A stretch of DNA of 5,900 nucleotides from JALOAT01 sp050179875 (lineage in GTDB: Bacteria > Pseudomonadota > Gammaproteobacteria > Thiohalomonadales > Thiohalomonadaceae): the NCBI GenBank assembly GCA_050179875.1, contig JBFXES010000183.1:1-5900 (forward strand), read 5' to 3'. Of the stretch, positions 1 to 5,223 are shown piece after piece; position 1 is the stretch's first letter, and every line of letters starts with the position of its first letter. Below the pieces are notes generated by a model. The model made no database searches. It had not been told where the DNA came from and saw nothing but the letters and a program-made list of their open reading frames with translations. The translations under genes were made by a program, and so were the position numbers.

Positions 1-1
1 C

Positions 2-202
2 ACGCCCTTCGTGCACATCAGTCATGAAGGCTTCGGCCGGGCGCTGATCGTGGTGGGCAAGCTGGTGGTCATGAATCGCGTGCTGCGCGACGTGCACCGT
101 TTCGGCTTCCCGTCGCTGTCGAAGATGAAGGACGATGCCGACGCCATCCTGTCCGTGGCCCTGAACATGATCGGCCGCTATTCGGAAGTGGCCGGATTGT
201 GA
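2..202 (+). CDS. NifX-associated nitrogen fixation protein (DUF269 family), C-terminal part
   Basis: The frame is open from the left edge and ends in TGA at 200-202, so only about the last 66 residues are visible and the true start lies outside the window. The segment reads through GKLVVMNRVLRDVHRFGF and ends in a helix with SVALNMIGRYSEVAGL. This matches the conserved C-terminal half of the DUF269 proteins that sit beside nifX in nif clusters; the LRDVHRFGF stretch is the recognisable part. The biochemical role of this family is not settled; its genes travel with nifE, nifN and nifX, so a role around FeMo-cofactor maturation or trafficking is usually assumed. Here it is followed after 28 nt by a DUF683-type gene and then fdxB, the common order in proteobacterial nif operons. 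I recognised it from memory of the family, not by a search. Confidence 0.87.
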   Translation, partial: TPFVHISHEGFGRALIVVGKLVVMNRVLRDVHRFGFPSLSKMKDDADAILSVALNMIGRYSEVAGL

Positions 203-230
203 CAGACCGCGGCACGAACGGAGGTGCGTG

Positions 231-437
231 ATGAGTGAAACCGAACTGCAGGATCTGGCTCAGGAAGTGAAAAGGCGCAAGCGCATCGCCAGCGAATGGG
301 CCTCGCGCCTGCATGACCTGGTGGAGGATCGTCTGCCCGCCGGCTATCAGGAACTTCCCGCCGTCGCACAATCCACCTACGAGGCCTGCCAGGCCTGGGC
401 TGAGGCGGAACAGGCGTTCAAGAGTGCACAAGGCTAG
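231..437 (+). CDS. CCE_0567 family (DUF683, Rop-like) nif-associated small protein
   Basis: This is a 68-residue protein, nearly all predicted helix: one helix at about residues 2-30 (EVKRRKRIASEWASRLHDLVED), a short turn containing PAGY, and a second at about 43-66 (STYEACQAWAEAEQAF). This two-helix hairpin, the length and the position between a DUF269 gene and fdxB match the DUF683/CCE_0567 family. The family is linked to nif clusters; a metal-related role has been proposed but no reaction is established. I chose ATG at 231 because GGAGG at 220-224 sits 6 nt upstream; the in-frame GTG at 228 would leave only 3 nt. The stop at 435-437 overlaps the ribosome binding site of fdxB, which suggests translational coupling in one operon. 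Conserved residues visible here include one His in helix 1 and one Cys in helix 2. Confidence 0.85.
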   Translation: MSETELQDLAQEVKRRKRIASEWASRLHDLVEDRLPAGYQELPAVAQSTYEACQAWAEAEQAFKSAQG

Positions 438-448
438 AGGAGTCTGAC

Positions 449-736
449 GTGTCACACATCGTTGGTCGTACCCGCGGAGGCGGCGAATGGGTCCCCGCAT
501 TCATCACGGCGCTCGATCAGGCGAAATGCATCGGCTGCGGGCGCTGCTACAAGGTCTGTCCACGCTCGGTGTTCAATCTGGTGGAGCGCGAGGCGGATGA
601 AGATGAGGACGAGGAATTCCCGGACGACACCGCCATGGTGATGACCATCGCGGACGCCATGGACTGCATCGGCTGCGGCGCCTGCTCGCGGGTGTGCCCG
701 AAGAACTGCCACCACCATGAGCCCGTCGCGGCCTGA
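449..736 (+). CDS. fdxB: Ferredoxin III, nif-specific (2[4Fe-4S])
   Basis: This is a 95-residue soluble bacterial ferredoxin. Two complete cluster motifs are visible: C27-x2-C30-x2-C33-x3-C37-P and C73-x2-C76-x2-C79-x3-C83-P, each able to hold a [4Fe-4S] cluster. A further Cys87 is followed by three histidines. Between the motifs is a very acidic stretch (residues 47-60, mostly Glu and Asp), as is usual for the nif-specific FdxB type and unlike short clostridial ferredoxins. Its likely job is electron donation to nitrogenase or to cofactor assembly; the exact partner is not shown by sequence. The start is GTG at 449, supported by AGAGGAG at 436-442, 6 nt upstream; no ATG lies nearby in frame. 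The 3' end overlaps the start of the acetyltransferase gene by 20 nt. The clusters would probably be built by the iscA-nifU-nifS products encoded downstream. Confidence 0.93.
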   Translation: MSHIVGRTRGGGEWVPAFITALDQAKCIGCGRCYKVCPRSVFNLVEREADEDEDEEFPDDTAMVMTIADAMDCIGCGACSRVCPKNCHHHEPVAA

Positions 737-1208
737 GCCGCCGGGCTCGCACAAGGAGCACGCGGAAGTCTCCATTCGCGCCGCCACACCGGCGGACATT
801 CCCGCGCTCACGGCGCTGCTCGCCGCACTGTTCGCCCTGGAGTCCGATTTCGCACCCGACGGCGCGCGCCAGCGCGCCGGTCTGGCCGCGCTGCTCGCCT
901 CGCCCCAGGCGCGGGTCTTCGTCGCGGAAGCAGGGCAGGGCGTCATCGGCATGTGCACCGTGCAGGTGCTCATCTCCACGGCGCAGGGTGGGCGCGTCGG
1001 TCTGGTGGAGGACGTGATCGTACGGAACGGATGGCGCGGGCGTGGTGTGGGACGCGCGTTGCTGGCAGCGCTGGAGGACTGGGCCAGAGGGGATGGGCTG
1101 AGTCGGCTGCAGTTGCTGGCGAATGTGGACAATCGTCCGGCGCACGATTTCTATCGCAAGAGCGGCTGGAGCGAGACGCGCCTGGGGGCGTGGCGACGTT
1201 TTTTGTAG
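717..1208 (+). CDS. GNAT family N-acetyltransferase
   Basis: This 163-residue protein has the GNAT fold signature. An N-terminal strand and helix (VSIRAATPADIPALTALL, residues 18-35) is followed by a central strand, then motif A with VEDVIVRNGWRGRGVG at about 97-112, where RGRGVG (107-112) is the acetyl-CoA pyrophosphate loop. The C-terminal part contains NRPAHDFYRKSGW (139-151), the usual motif B region. The acceptor substrate cannot be told from sequence. The only standard start in a sensible position is ATG 717, 20 nt inside fdxB, with a poor ribosome binding site (GAAGAA). A much better site, AAGGAG at 753-758, lies before residue 18, where many relatives begin, but the codons there are GTC, TCC and ATT. 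The gene follows fdxB without a gap and is probably co-transcribed. Its stop codon lies inside a REP hairpin. Family assignment is firm; start and function are not. Confidence 0.85.
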   Translation: MSPSRPEPPGSHKEHAEVSIRAATPADIPALTALLAALFALESDFAPDGARQRAGLAALLASPQARVFVAEAGQGVIGMCTVQVLISTAQGGRVGLVEDVIVRNGWRGRGVGRALLAALEDWARGDGLSRLQLLANVDNRPAHDFYRKSGWSETRLGAWRRFL

Positions 1209-1228
1209 GAGCGGCCTCAGGCCGCGAT
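1205..1228 (+). repeat. GTAG-type REP hairpin at the end of the acetyltransferase gene
   Basis: The sequence GTAGGAGCGGCCTCAGGCCGCGAT has a GTAG head followed by GCGGCC (1211-1216), a TCA loop and GGCCGC (1220-1225). GTAG followed by a GC-rich hairpin is the layout of REP elements mobilised by RAYT (REP-associated Y1 transposase) enzymes in gammaproteobacteria. The TAG stop codon of the acetyltransferase gene is part of the GTAG head (1206-1208). A run of T precedes rather than follows the stem, so it is not a standard + strand terminator, although it could stabilise or end the transcript. Only one copy is in the window, so calling it a family member is inference. Confidence 0.6.
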
Positions 1229-1245
1229 GTTGCTGTTCTTTTCTA

Positions 1246-1345
1246 TGCGTAGGTCACGTTGCGCAGCTACGTGACATCTTTTCTCGCGCTTTGTCACGTC
1301 GTCGCTGCGCTCCAACGTGACCTACCGGCGTGCCCAACGTTTGAG
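1246..1345. repeat. Tandem hairpin repeat, copy 1
   Basis: The core at 1249-1325 is bounded by a perfect 13-bp inverted repeat, GTAGGTCACGTTG (1249-1261) and CAACGTGACCTAC (1313-1325). Further pairs lie inside: GCGCAGC (1261-1267) with GCTGCGC (1304-1310), and ACGTGACA (1269-1276) with TGTCACGT (1292-1299), so the whole core can fold into one long interrupted stem. The 7-mer GTCACGT or its complement occurs four times in alternating orientation (1253, 1269, 1293, 1315), so two smaller hairpins are an alternative fold. A 20-bp tail, starting CGGCGTGCCC, is also shared with copy 2. It looks like a small non-autonomous REP or MITE-like element. Confidence 0.8.
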
Positions 1346-1346
1346 G

Positions 1347-1447
1347 TGCGTAGGTCACGTTGCGAAGCTACGTGACATTCCCTTGCCGCGCTTTGTCACG
1401 CAGGCGCTGCGCACCGACATGACCTACGGGCGCGCCCGACGGTTGAG
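1347..1447. repeat. Tandem hairpin repeat, copy 2
   Basis: This is a direct repeat of the preceding element with a 101-bp period. The core is 1350-1427 and the shared tail 1428-1447. The left arm is almost identical (GTAGGTCACGTTGCG, then A for C, then AGCTACGTGACAT). The right arm has diverged (CGACATGACCTAC against CAACGTGACCTAC), so the terminal pairing drops to 11 of 13, and the loop has one extra base. The tail contains a perfect palindrome, GGGCGCGCCC (1428-1437). Changes concentrated in one arm and in the loop suggest an older duplication rather than a recent slip. Confidence 0.78.
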
Positions 1448-1469
1448 TTCCACCGCTTTTCCACCGCCT

Positions 1470-1485
1470 TGTAGTAAATCCGACA
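1470..1485 (+). promoter_or_regulatory. NifA upstream activator site 1 (TGT-N10-ACA)
   Basis: TGT at 1470-1472 and ACA at 1483-1485 are separated by exactly 10 bases, the consensus NifA binding site. It is centred about 130 bp upstream of the predicted transcription start, within the usual range for NifA activation by DNA looping. It lies in the less GC-rich section before a sigma-54 promoter. Confidence 0.78.
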
Positions 1486-1499
1486 ATCACCCTTCCCGC

Positions 1500-1515
1500 T
1501 GTTTCCGAAAATACA
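1500..1515 (+). promoter_or_regulatory. NifA upstream activator site 2 (TGT-N10-ACA)
   Basis: TGT at 1500-1502 and ACA at 1513-1515 are separated by 10 bases, again an exact NifA consensus. It begins exactly 30 bp after the first site, close to three helical turns, so both would face the same side of the DNA. It is centred about 100 bp upstream of the predicted start. Confidence 0.78.
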
Positions 1516-1582
1516 ACACACCCCATGCGCCATTTCTCTCCAGGCCATGCACTCCTGTGCGTTTGGCAACGTCGAACCCGAC

Positions 1583-1598
1583 TGGCACATGCGTTGCA
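1583..1598 (+). promoter_or_regulatory. Sigma-54 (RpoN) -24/-12 promoter for iscA-nifU-nifS
   Basis: TGGCACATGCGTTGCA matches the TGGCAC-R-N4-TTGCW consensus at every defined position. The GG (1584-1585) and GC (1596-1597) dinucleotides are 10 nt apart as required. Transcription should start near 1609, giving a leader of about 30 nt before the ATG at 1640. With two NifA sites upstream, this predicts expression only under nitrogen-fixing conditions. Confidence 0.92.
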
Positions 1599-1639
1599 AC
1601 GTCCCTGACAGATGCGAATAACCGAAAGAGGTGTTCCGA

Positions 1640-1966
1640 ATGATCACGCTGACCGAAAGTGCTGTTAAGGCCGTGCGCCGTTTCATCAAGGGGTCTGCCA
1701 CGCCCGAGGCAGGCTTGCGGCTCGCCATCACGTCCGGCGGCTGCTCCGGGTTCCAGTACGACATGAGCCTGCAAGCGGAGCCGTTGGAGGGCGACACGGT
1801 CATCGATTGTGGCAACGGTCTCAAGGTGTTCATCGATGCCGCCAGCGTTCCTCTCATCCAGGGCTGCACCGTGGACTTCGTGGATTCCATGGCGGGTTCC
1901 GGTTTCACCTTCACCAACCCCAACGCCACCGCCTCCTGCGGCTGTGGCAAGTCGTTTGCGGCCTGA
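1640..1966 (+). CDS. iscA: Nif-associated A-type iron-sulfur carrier (IscA/HesB family)
   Basis: This 108-residue protein is a standard-length A-type carrier. The three cysteines that bind iron or an [Fe-S] cluster are present: C35 in SGGCSGFQY, and C100 and C102 in the C-terminal SCGCGKSF. Two additional cysteines, C57 and C76, lie between them. Such proteins receive clusters from a scaffold and pass them to target proteins. Its position as first gene under a NifA/sigma-54 promoter and directly before nifU marks it as the nif-specific paralogue (IscA-nif), working for nitrogenase maturation rather than housekeeping. ATG 1640 is preferred because GAGGTG at 1628-1633 lies 6 nt upstream; the in-frame GTG at 1631 is part of that ribosome binding site and would add three residues. 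The gap to nifU is 12 nt. Confidence 0.93.
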   Translation: MITLTESAVKAVRRFIKGSATPEAGLRLAITSGGCSGFQYDMSLQAEPLEGDTVIDCGNGLKVFIDAASVPLIQGCTVDFVDSMAGSGFTFTNPNATASCGCGKSFAA

Positions 1967-1978
1967 GGAGAGCCTGCC

Positions 1979-2857
1979 ATGTGGGAATATTCGGAAAAAG
2001 TGCAGGAACATTTCTTCAACCCGCGCAACGCCGGCCCGGTGGAGAAGGCCAATGCGGTGGGCGAAGTGGGCTCCATCGCCTGCGGTGACGCCTTGCGTCT
2101 GATGCTGCGGGTGGACCCGGAGAGTGAAGTGATCCTGGAGGCCGGTTTCCAGACCTTCGGTTGCGGTTCTGCCATCGCCTCCAGTTCGGCGCTCACCGAG
2201 ATCATCAAGGGCATGACGCTGGACGAAGCGCTCAGGGTGAGCAATCAGGAGATCGCCGATTATCTCGGCGGCCTGCCGCCCGAGAAGATGCATTGCTCGG
2301 TCATGGGCCGCGAGGCGCTGCACGCGGCGGTCGCCAATTATCGCGGCGAGGAATGGACGGACGATCACCAGGAAGGCGCGCTGGTCTGCAAGTGCTTCGG
2401 TGTGGACGCGGTGATGATCGAAGAGACCGTGCGCGCCAACAATCTCACCACGGTCACCGACGTCACCAACTACACCAAGGCCGGAGGCAGCTGCGGCGCC
2501 TGCCACGAGGCCATCGAGGAGATCCTCGCGCGCATCCAGGCCGAGCGCGCCAATGCCTGCGAGATGGCGCCGGCCAGGGCGGCGACACCGGCCGCACCGG
2601 CACGGCTCACCAACGTGCAGCGCATCCGCAGGATCGAGGAGACCATCGCCGCCCTGCGGCCCTATCTGCAACGCGACCACGGCGACGTGGAACTGGTGGA
2701 CGTGGACGGCAACACGGTTTACGTGCACCTGAAGGGCGCCTGCATGAACTGCCAGATGGCCGCCATGACCATGGGCGGCATCCAGCAGAAGCTCATCGAG
2801 GCCTTGGGTGAATTCGTGCGCGTGGCGCCCGCCGCGCAACTGGAACAGAGGGTTTGA
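1979..2857 (+). CDS. nifU: NifU iron-sulfur cluster scaffold
   Basis: This 292-residue protein has all three NifU modules. The N-terminal IscU-like scaffold (about 1-125) has C35 followed by Gly-Asp, C62 and C106, the three ligands for transient clusters. The central [2Fe-2S] domain (about 134-185) has C137, C139, C172 and C175. A linker rich in Ala and Pro (about 195-210) leads to the C-terminal Nfu domain, with C255-x2-C258 in KGACMNCQM. The first seven cysteine positions agree with the numbering I recall for Azotobacter NifU. It assembles [Fe-S] clusters using sulfur from NifS and supplies them to the nitrogenase Fe protein and maturation factors. The start at 1979 has GAGGAG at 1965-1970, 8 nt upstream and overlapping the iscA stop. 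NifS begins 2 nt after its stop. No key residue is missing. Confidence 0.97.
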   Translation: MWEYSEKVQEHFFNPRNAGPVEKANAVGEVGSIACGDALRLMLRVDPESEVILEAGFQTFGCGSAIASSSALTEIIKGMTLDEALRVSNQEIADYLGGLPPEKMHCSVMGREALHAAVANYRGEEWTDDHQEGALVCKCFGVDAVMIEETVRANNLTTVTDVTNYTKAGGSCGACHEAIEEILARIQAERANACEMAPARAATPAAPARLTNVQRIRRIEETIAALRPYLQRDHGDVELVDVDGNTVYVHLKGACMNCQMAAMTMGGIQQKLIEALGEFVRVAPAAQLEQRV

Positions 2858-2859
2858 CC

Positions 2860-4059
2860 ATGGGTGACATCTATCTGGACAACAACGCCACCACGCGGGT
2901 CGATCCCGCGGTGGTCGAGGCCATGCTGCCGTTCTTCACGGAGCACTTCGGCAACCCGTCGTCCATTCACCGTTTCGGTGCGCAGGTGGGCAAGGCGCTG
3001 CAACAGGCACGGCGCCAGGTGCAGGCCCTGCTCGGCGCGGAGCACGATTCGGAGATCATCTTCACCTCCTGCGGCACCGAATCGGACAACACCGCCATCC
3101 TGTCCGCCCTCAAGGCCCAGCCCGAGCGCCGCGAGATCATCACCACGGTGGTGGAACATCCCGCGGTGCTGGCCCTGTGCGAGCAGCTGGAAAAGGAGGG
3201 CTACACCATCCATCGCCTGGGCGTGGACAACAAGGGACGTCTGGACCTGGACGAGTACGAATCCCTGTTGACCGACAGGGTGGCCGTGGTCTCGGCCATG
3301 TGGGCCAACAACGAAACGGGCACGCTCTTCCCCGTGGAGGCCATGGCCGAGATGGCCCATGCCCGTGGCGTGCTGTTTCACACCGATGCGGTGCAGGCGG
3401 TGGGCAAGATCGCCATCGACCTGAAGCGGACGAAGATCGACATGCTTTCCCTGTCCGGCCACAAACTGCACGCGCCCAAGGGCATAGGTGTGCTTTACCT
3501 GCGCCGCGGCACGCGCTTCCGTCCATTGCTGCGCGGAGGGCATCAGGAGCGCGGCCGTCGCGCCGGCACGGAAAACAGCGCTGCCATCGTTGCCCTGGGC
3601 AAGGCGGCGGAACAGGCCCTGGAGCACATGGCCTACGAGAACACCGCGGTGAAGGCCCTGCGGGATCGGCTGGAGCAGGGCATCCTGGCGCGGGTGCCCC
3701 ATGCCTTCGTCACCGGCGATCCGGACAATCGTTTGCCCAACACCAGCAACATCGCCTTCGAGTACATCGAAGGGGAGAGTATCCTGCTGCTGCTCAACAA
3801 GGCGGGCATCGCGGCCTCGTCCGGTTCGGCCTGCACCTCGGGCTCGCTGGAACCGTCCCACGTGATGCGCGCCATGGGCATCCCCTATACCGCGGCGCAC
3901 GGTACGGTGCGTTTCTCCCTGTCGCGTTACAACACCGCGGAGGAGATCGATCGCGTCATCGCCATCCTGCCCGGGATCGTCGAGCGCCTGCGCGCCCTGT
4001 CGCCCTACTGGAGCGACACAGGCCCGGCCAGCAACCGCTTCGAGCCCGCCTATGCCTGA
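2860..4059 (+). CDS. nifS: NifS cysteine desulfurase
   Basis: This 399-residue PLP enzyme converts cysteine to alanine and holds the sulfur as a persulfide for NifU. Visible features are the N-terminal YLDNNATT (5-12), the cofactor-stacking His100 in VEHPAVL, Asp176 and Gln179 in HTDAVQAVGK, the Schiff-base Lys202 in SGHKLHAPKG, and the catalytic Cys325 in SSGSACTSGSLEPSHV. The last is the long class I active-site loop shared by NifS and IscS. Lys202 and Cys325 have the same numbers as I recall for Azotobacter NifS. I chose ATG 2860, with AGAGGG at 2847-2852, 7 nt upstream; the TTG at 2854, which overlaps the nifU stop, is not needed. Tight spacing to nifU and the shared upstream promoter make it nif-specific rather than IscS. 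The C-terminal tail after about residue 382 is not recognisable and probably variable. Confidence 0.97.
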   Translation: MGDIYLDNNATTRVDPAVVEAMLPFFTEHFGNPSSIHRFGAQVGKALQQARRQVQALLGAEHDSEIIFTSCGTESDNTAILSALKAQPERREIITTVVEHPAVLALCEQLEKEGYTIHRLGVDNKGRLDLDEYESLLTDRVAVVSAMWANNETGTLFPVEAMAEMAHARGVLFHTDAVQAVGKIAIDLKRTKIDMLSLSGHKLHAPKGIGVLYLRRGTRFRPLLRGGHQERGRRAGTENSAAIVALGKAAEQALEHMAYENTAVKALRDRLEQGILARVPHAFVTGDPDNRLPNTSNIAFEYIEGESILLLLNKAGIAASSGSACTSGSLEPSHVMRAMGIPYTAAHGTVRFSLSRYNTAEEIDRVIAILPGIVERLRALSPYWSDTGPASNRFEPAYA

Positions 4060-4108
4060 CCGGCTGCTCTGATAAGGGATTCTTCAGGGTTTCGTAAAGA
4101 AGTACGGC

Positions 4109-4135
4109 GGCCGCCGCTGCCTGAAACCGGCGGCC
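4109..4135. other. GC-rich hairpin between nifS and coxB, role unclear
   Basis: GGCCGCCG (4109-4116) and CGGCGGCC (4128-4135) form a perfect 8-bp stem with an 11-nt loop in the 120-nt gap after nifS. No T-run follows on the + strand, so it is not a textbook intrinsic terminator. It could still attenuate or end nifS transcription, or protect an mRNA end. No sigma-54 or NifA site was seen in this gap, so coxB probably uses a different, unrecognised promoter or relies on readthrough. Confidence 0.4.
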
Positions 4136-4179
4136 TGACCTGCAACGACAGGGGATTACACTGAGAAGACCTGTGCAGG

Positions 4180-5223
4180 ATGCACGCAGCGGCCAAGGAT
4201 GTGCCCGTCTCGATGCCACCAGGCATTCACAGTGTTCCGCGTCCATGGTGCCTGCGGATGTGCGTCATCACATCCGCCATGGCGCTTTGTGCCTGCGACG
4301 GGGCCCAGTCGGCCCTTAACGTCGCGGGCACCCACGCCGAGCGCATCGCCAGTCTTTTCTGGTGGATGGTGGCCGGCGGCGCACTCATCTGGCTGCTGGT
4401 GGTGGCGCTGGCCGTCTATGCCACCCACATCAGACCCGGGCGTCCGCACCCGCGCCTCGCCCTCTGGCTCATCGTCGGCGGTGGCGTGGCGTTTCCCGTC
4501 GTCGTGCTCACGGTGCTGCTCGTCGGCGGCCTCATCATGATGCCGCAGCTGCGCGCGCCGCCCGGCGAGGCCGATCTCCAGATTGCCGTTTCCGGCGAGC
4601 AGTGGTGGTGGCGCGTCAGCTATTTCACCGCTGAAGGTCCGGTGGAACTGGCCAACGAGATCCGGCTTCCAGTGCAGCGGCGCGTCACCTTCGTGCTTTC
4701 CAGTCCCGACGTGATCCATTCCTTCTGGATCCCTCCGCTGGGCGGGAAGATGGACATGATCCCCGGGCGCGTCACCTACCTGACCCTGGAACCCACGCGG
4801 GAGGGCGTGTTCCGCGGCGTCTGTGCCGAATACTGCGGCGCCTCGCATGCCTTCATGGCCTTTCCCGTGGTGGTCATGGCGCAGGAGGCCTTCGACCAAT
4901 GGCTCGAAGCCCAGGCCGCACCGGCGGCGCCGCCGCAGAACGCCCTGGCGCGGCGCGGGCAGCAGGCGTTTCTCGCCAACGGCTGCGGCGCCTGCCACAC
5001 CGTGCGCGGCACGGCGGCGGACGGGGGTGTGGGGCCCGACCTCACCCACGTGGGCAGCCGCCTTTCGTTGGCGGCGGGCGTGCTCGACAACGGGCACCCG
5101 TTTTTCGTGCGCTGGCTCGTGGACACCGCGCGCATCAAGCCCGGCGTGCACATGCCCGCCTTCGGCATGCTGCCCGAGGCGCAGGTCGACGCCATCGCGG
5201 CGTATCTGGAGACGCTGCAATGA
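4180..5223 (+). CDS. coxB: Cytochrome c oxidase subunit II with fused cytochrome c (caa3 type)
   Basis: This 347-residue membrane protein takes electrons to the CuA site of a haem-copper oxidase. In order: a hydrophobic leader ending in LCAC (36-39), which resembles a lipobox with Cys39 as the lipidated residue; two membrane helices (about 59-82 and 93-121); the CuA domain with the aromatic QWWWR patch (141-145) and ligands H180, C215, E217, C219, H223 and M226; an Ala/Pro linker (245-253); and a cytochrome c domain with CGACH (269-273) and a probable axial Met325 in HMPAFGM. The fused haem domain defines the caa3 type, which can accept electrons from soluble or bound cytochrome c or other donors. 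The start is uncertain: ATG 4180 has only a weak GAGAAG 11 nt upstream, and ATG 4213 (residue 12) is an alternative that would keep the leader. The stop overlaps ctaD by 4 nt. Confidence 0.94.
   Translation: MHAAAKDVPVSMPPGIHSVPRPWCLRMCVITSAMALCACDGAQSALNVAGTHAERIASLFWWMVAGGALIWLLVVALAVYATHIRPGRPHPRLALWLIVGGGVAFPVVVLTVLLVGGLIMMPQLRAPPGEADLQIAVSGEQWWWRVSYFTAEGPVELANEIRLPVQRRVTFVLSSPDVIHSFWIPPLGGKMDMIPGRVTYLTLEPTREGVFRGVCAEYCGASHAFMAFPVVVMAQEAFDQWLEAQAAPAAPPQNALARRGQQAFLANGCGACHTVRGTAADGGVGPDLTHVGSRLSLAAGVLDNGHPFFVRWLVDTARIKPGVHMPAFGMLPEAQVDAIAAYLETLQ

Larger units (their letters stand above)
1209..1639. other. Gene-free region between the two nif operons
   Basis: No credible protein gene is present; short open frames here follow the repeats and have no ribosome binding site or recognisable product. 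The left half (to about 1447) is repetitive, with the rest of a REP hairpin and two tandem ~100-bp hairpin repeats. The right half (1448-1639) is visibly less GC-rich than the coding DNA and holds two NifA sites, a sigma-54 promoter and a short leader. I looked for an IHF site between the NifA sites and the promoter and did not see a convincing one. Confidence 0.8.

Noticed and set aside
452..1145. Overlapping minus-strand open frames opposite fdxB and the acetyltransferase
   Set aside because: The + strand genes have clear motifs throughout, while the antisense products have none.
1249..1427. CRISPR array
   Set aside because: Only two units are present, they are palindromic over their whole length, and there are no unique spacers or cas genes.
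1556..1571. A third possible NifA site near the promoter (TGT-N10-ACG)
   Set aside because: The right half is ACG rather than ACA and it lies too close to the -24 element to be a usual activator site.
1516..1582. IHF site between the NifA sites and the sigma-54 promoter
   Set aside because: No sequence on either strand fits WATCAA-N4-TTR well enough.
1317..1643. A 108-codon + strand open frame across the repeats and the nif promoter
   Set aside because: It covers the repeat copy, the NifA sites and the sigma-54 promoter, has no ribosome binding site, and encodes no recognisable protein.
1487..2839. A 450-codon open frame on the minus strand across iscA and nifU
   Set aside because: It lies opposite two certain genes, is rich in His, Arg, Gly and Ala as expected from antisense reading of GC-rich codons, and matches no family I know.
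2719..3900. A 393-codon minus-strand open frame opposite nifS
   Set aside because: It is a shadow of nifS; its composition is low-complexity and there is no ribosome binding site or recognisable domain.
4109..4140. Intrinsic terminator after nifS
   Set aside because: The stem is good, but the bases after it are TGACC with no T-run, so I list it only as a hairpin of unclear role.
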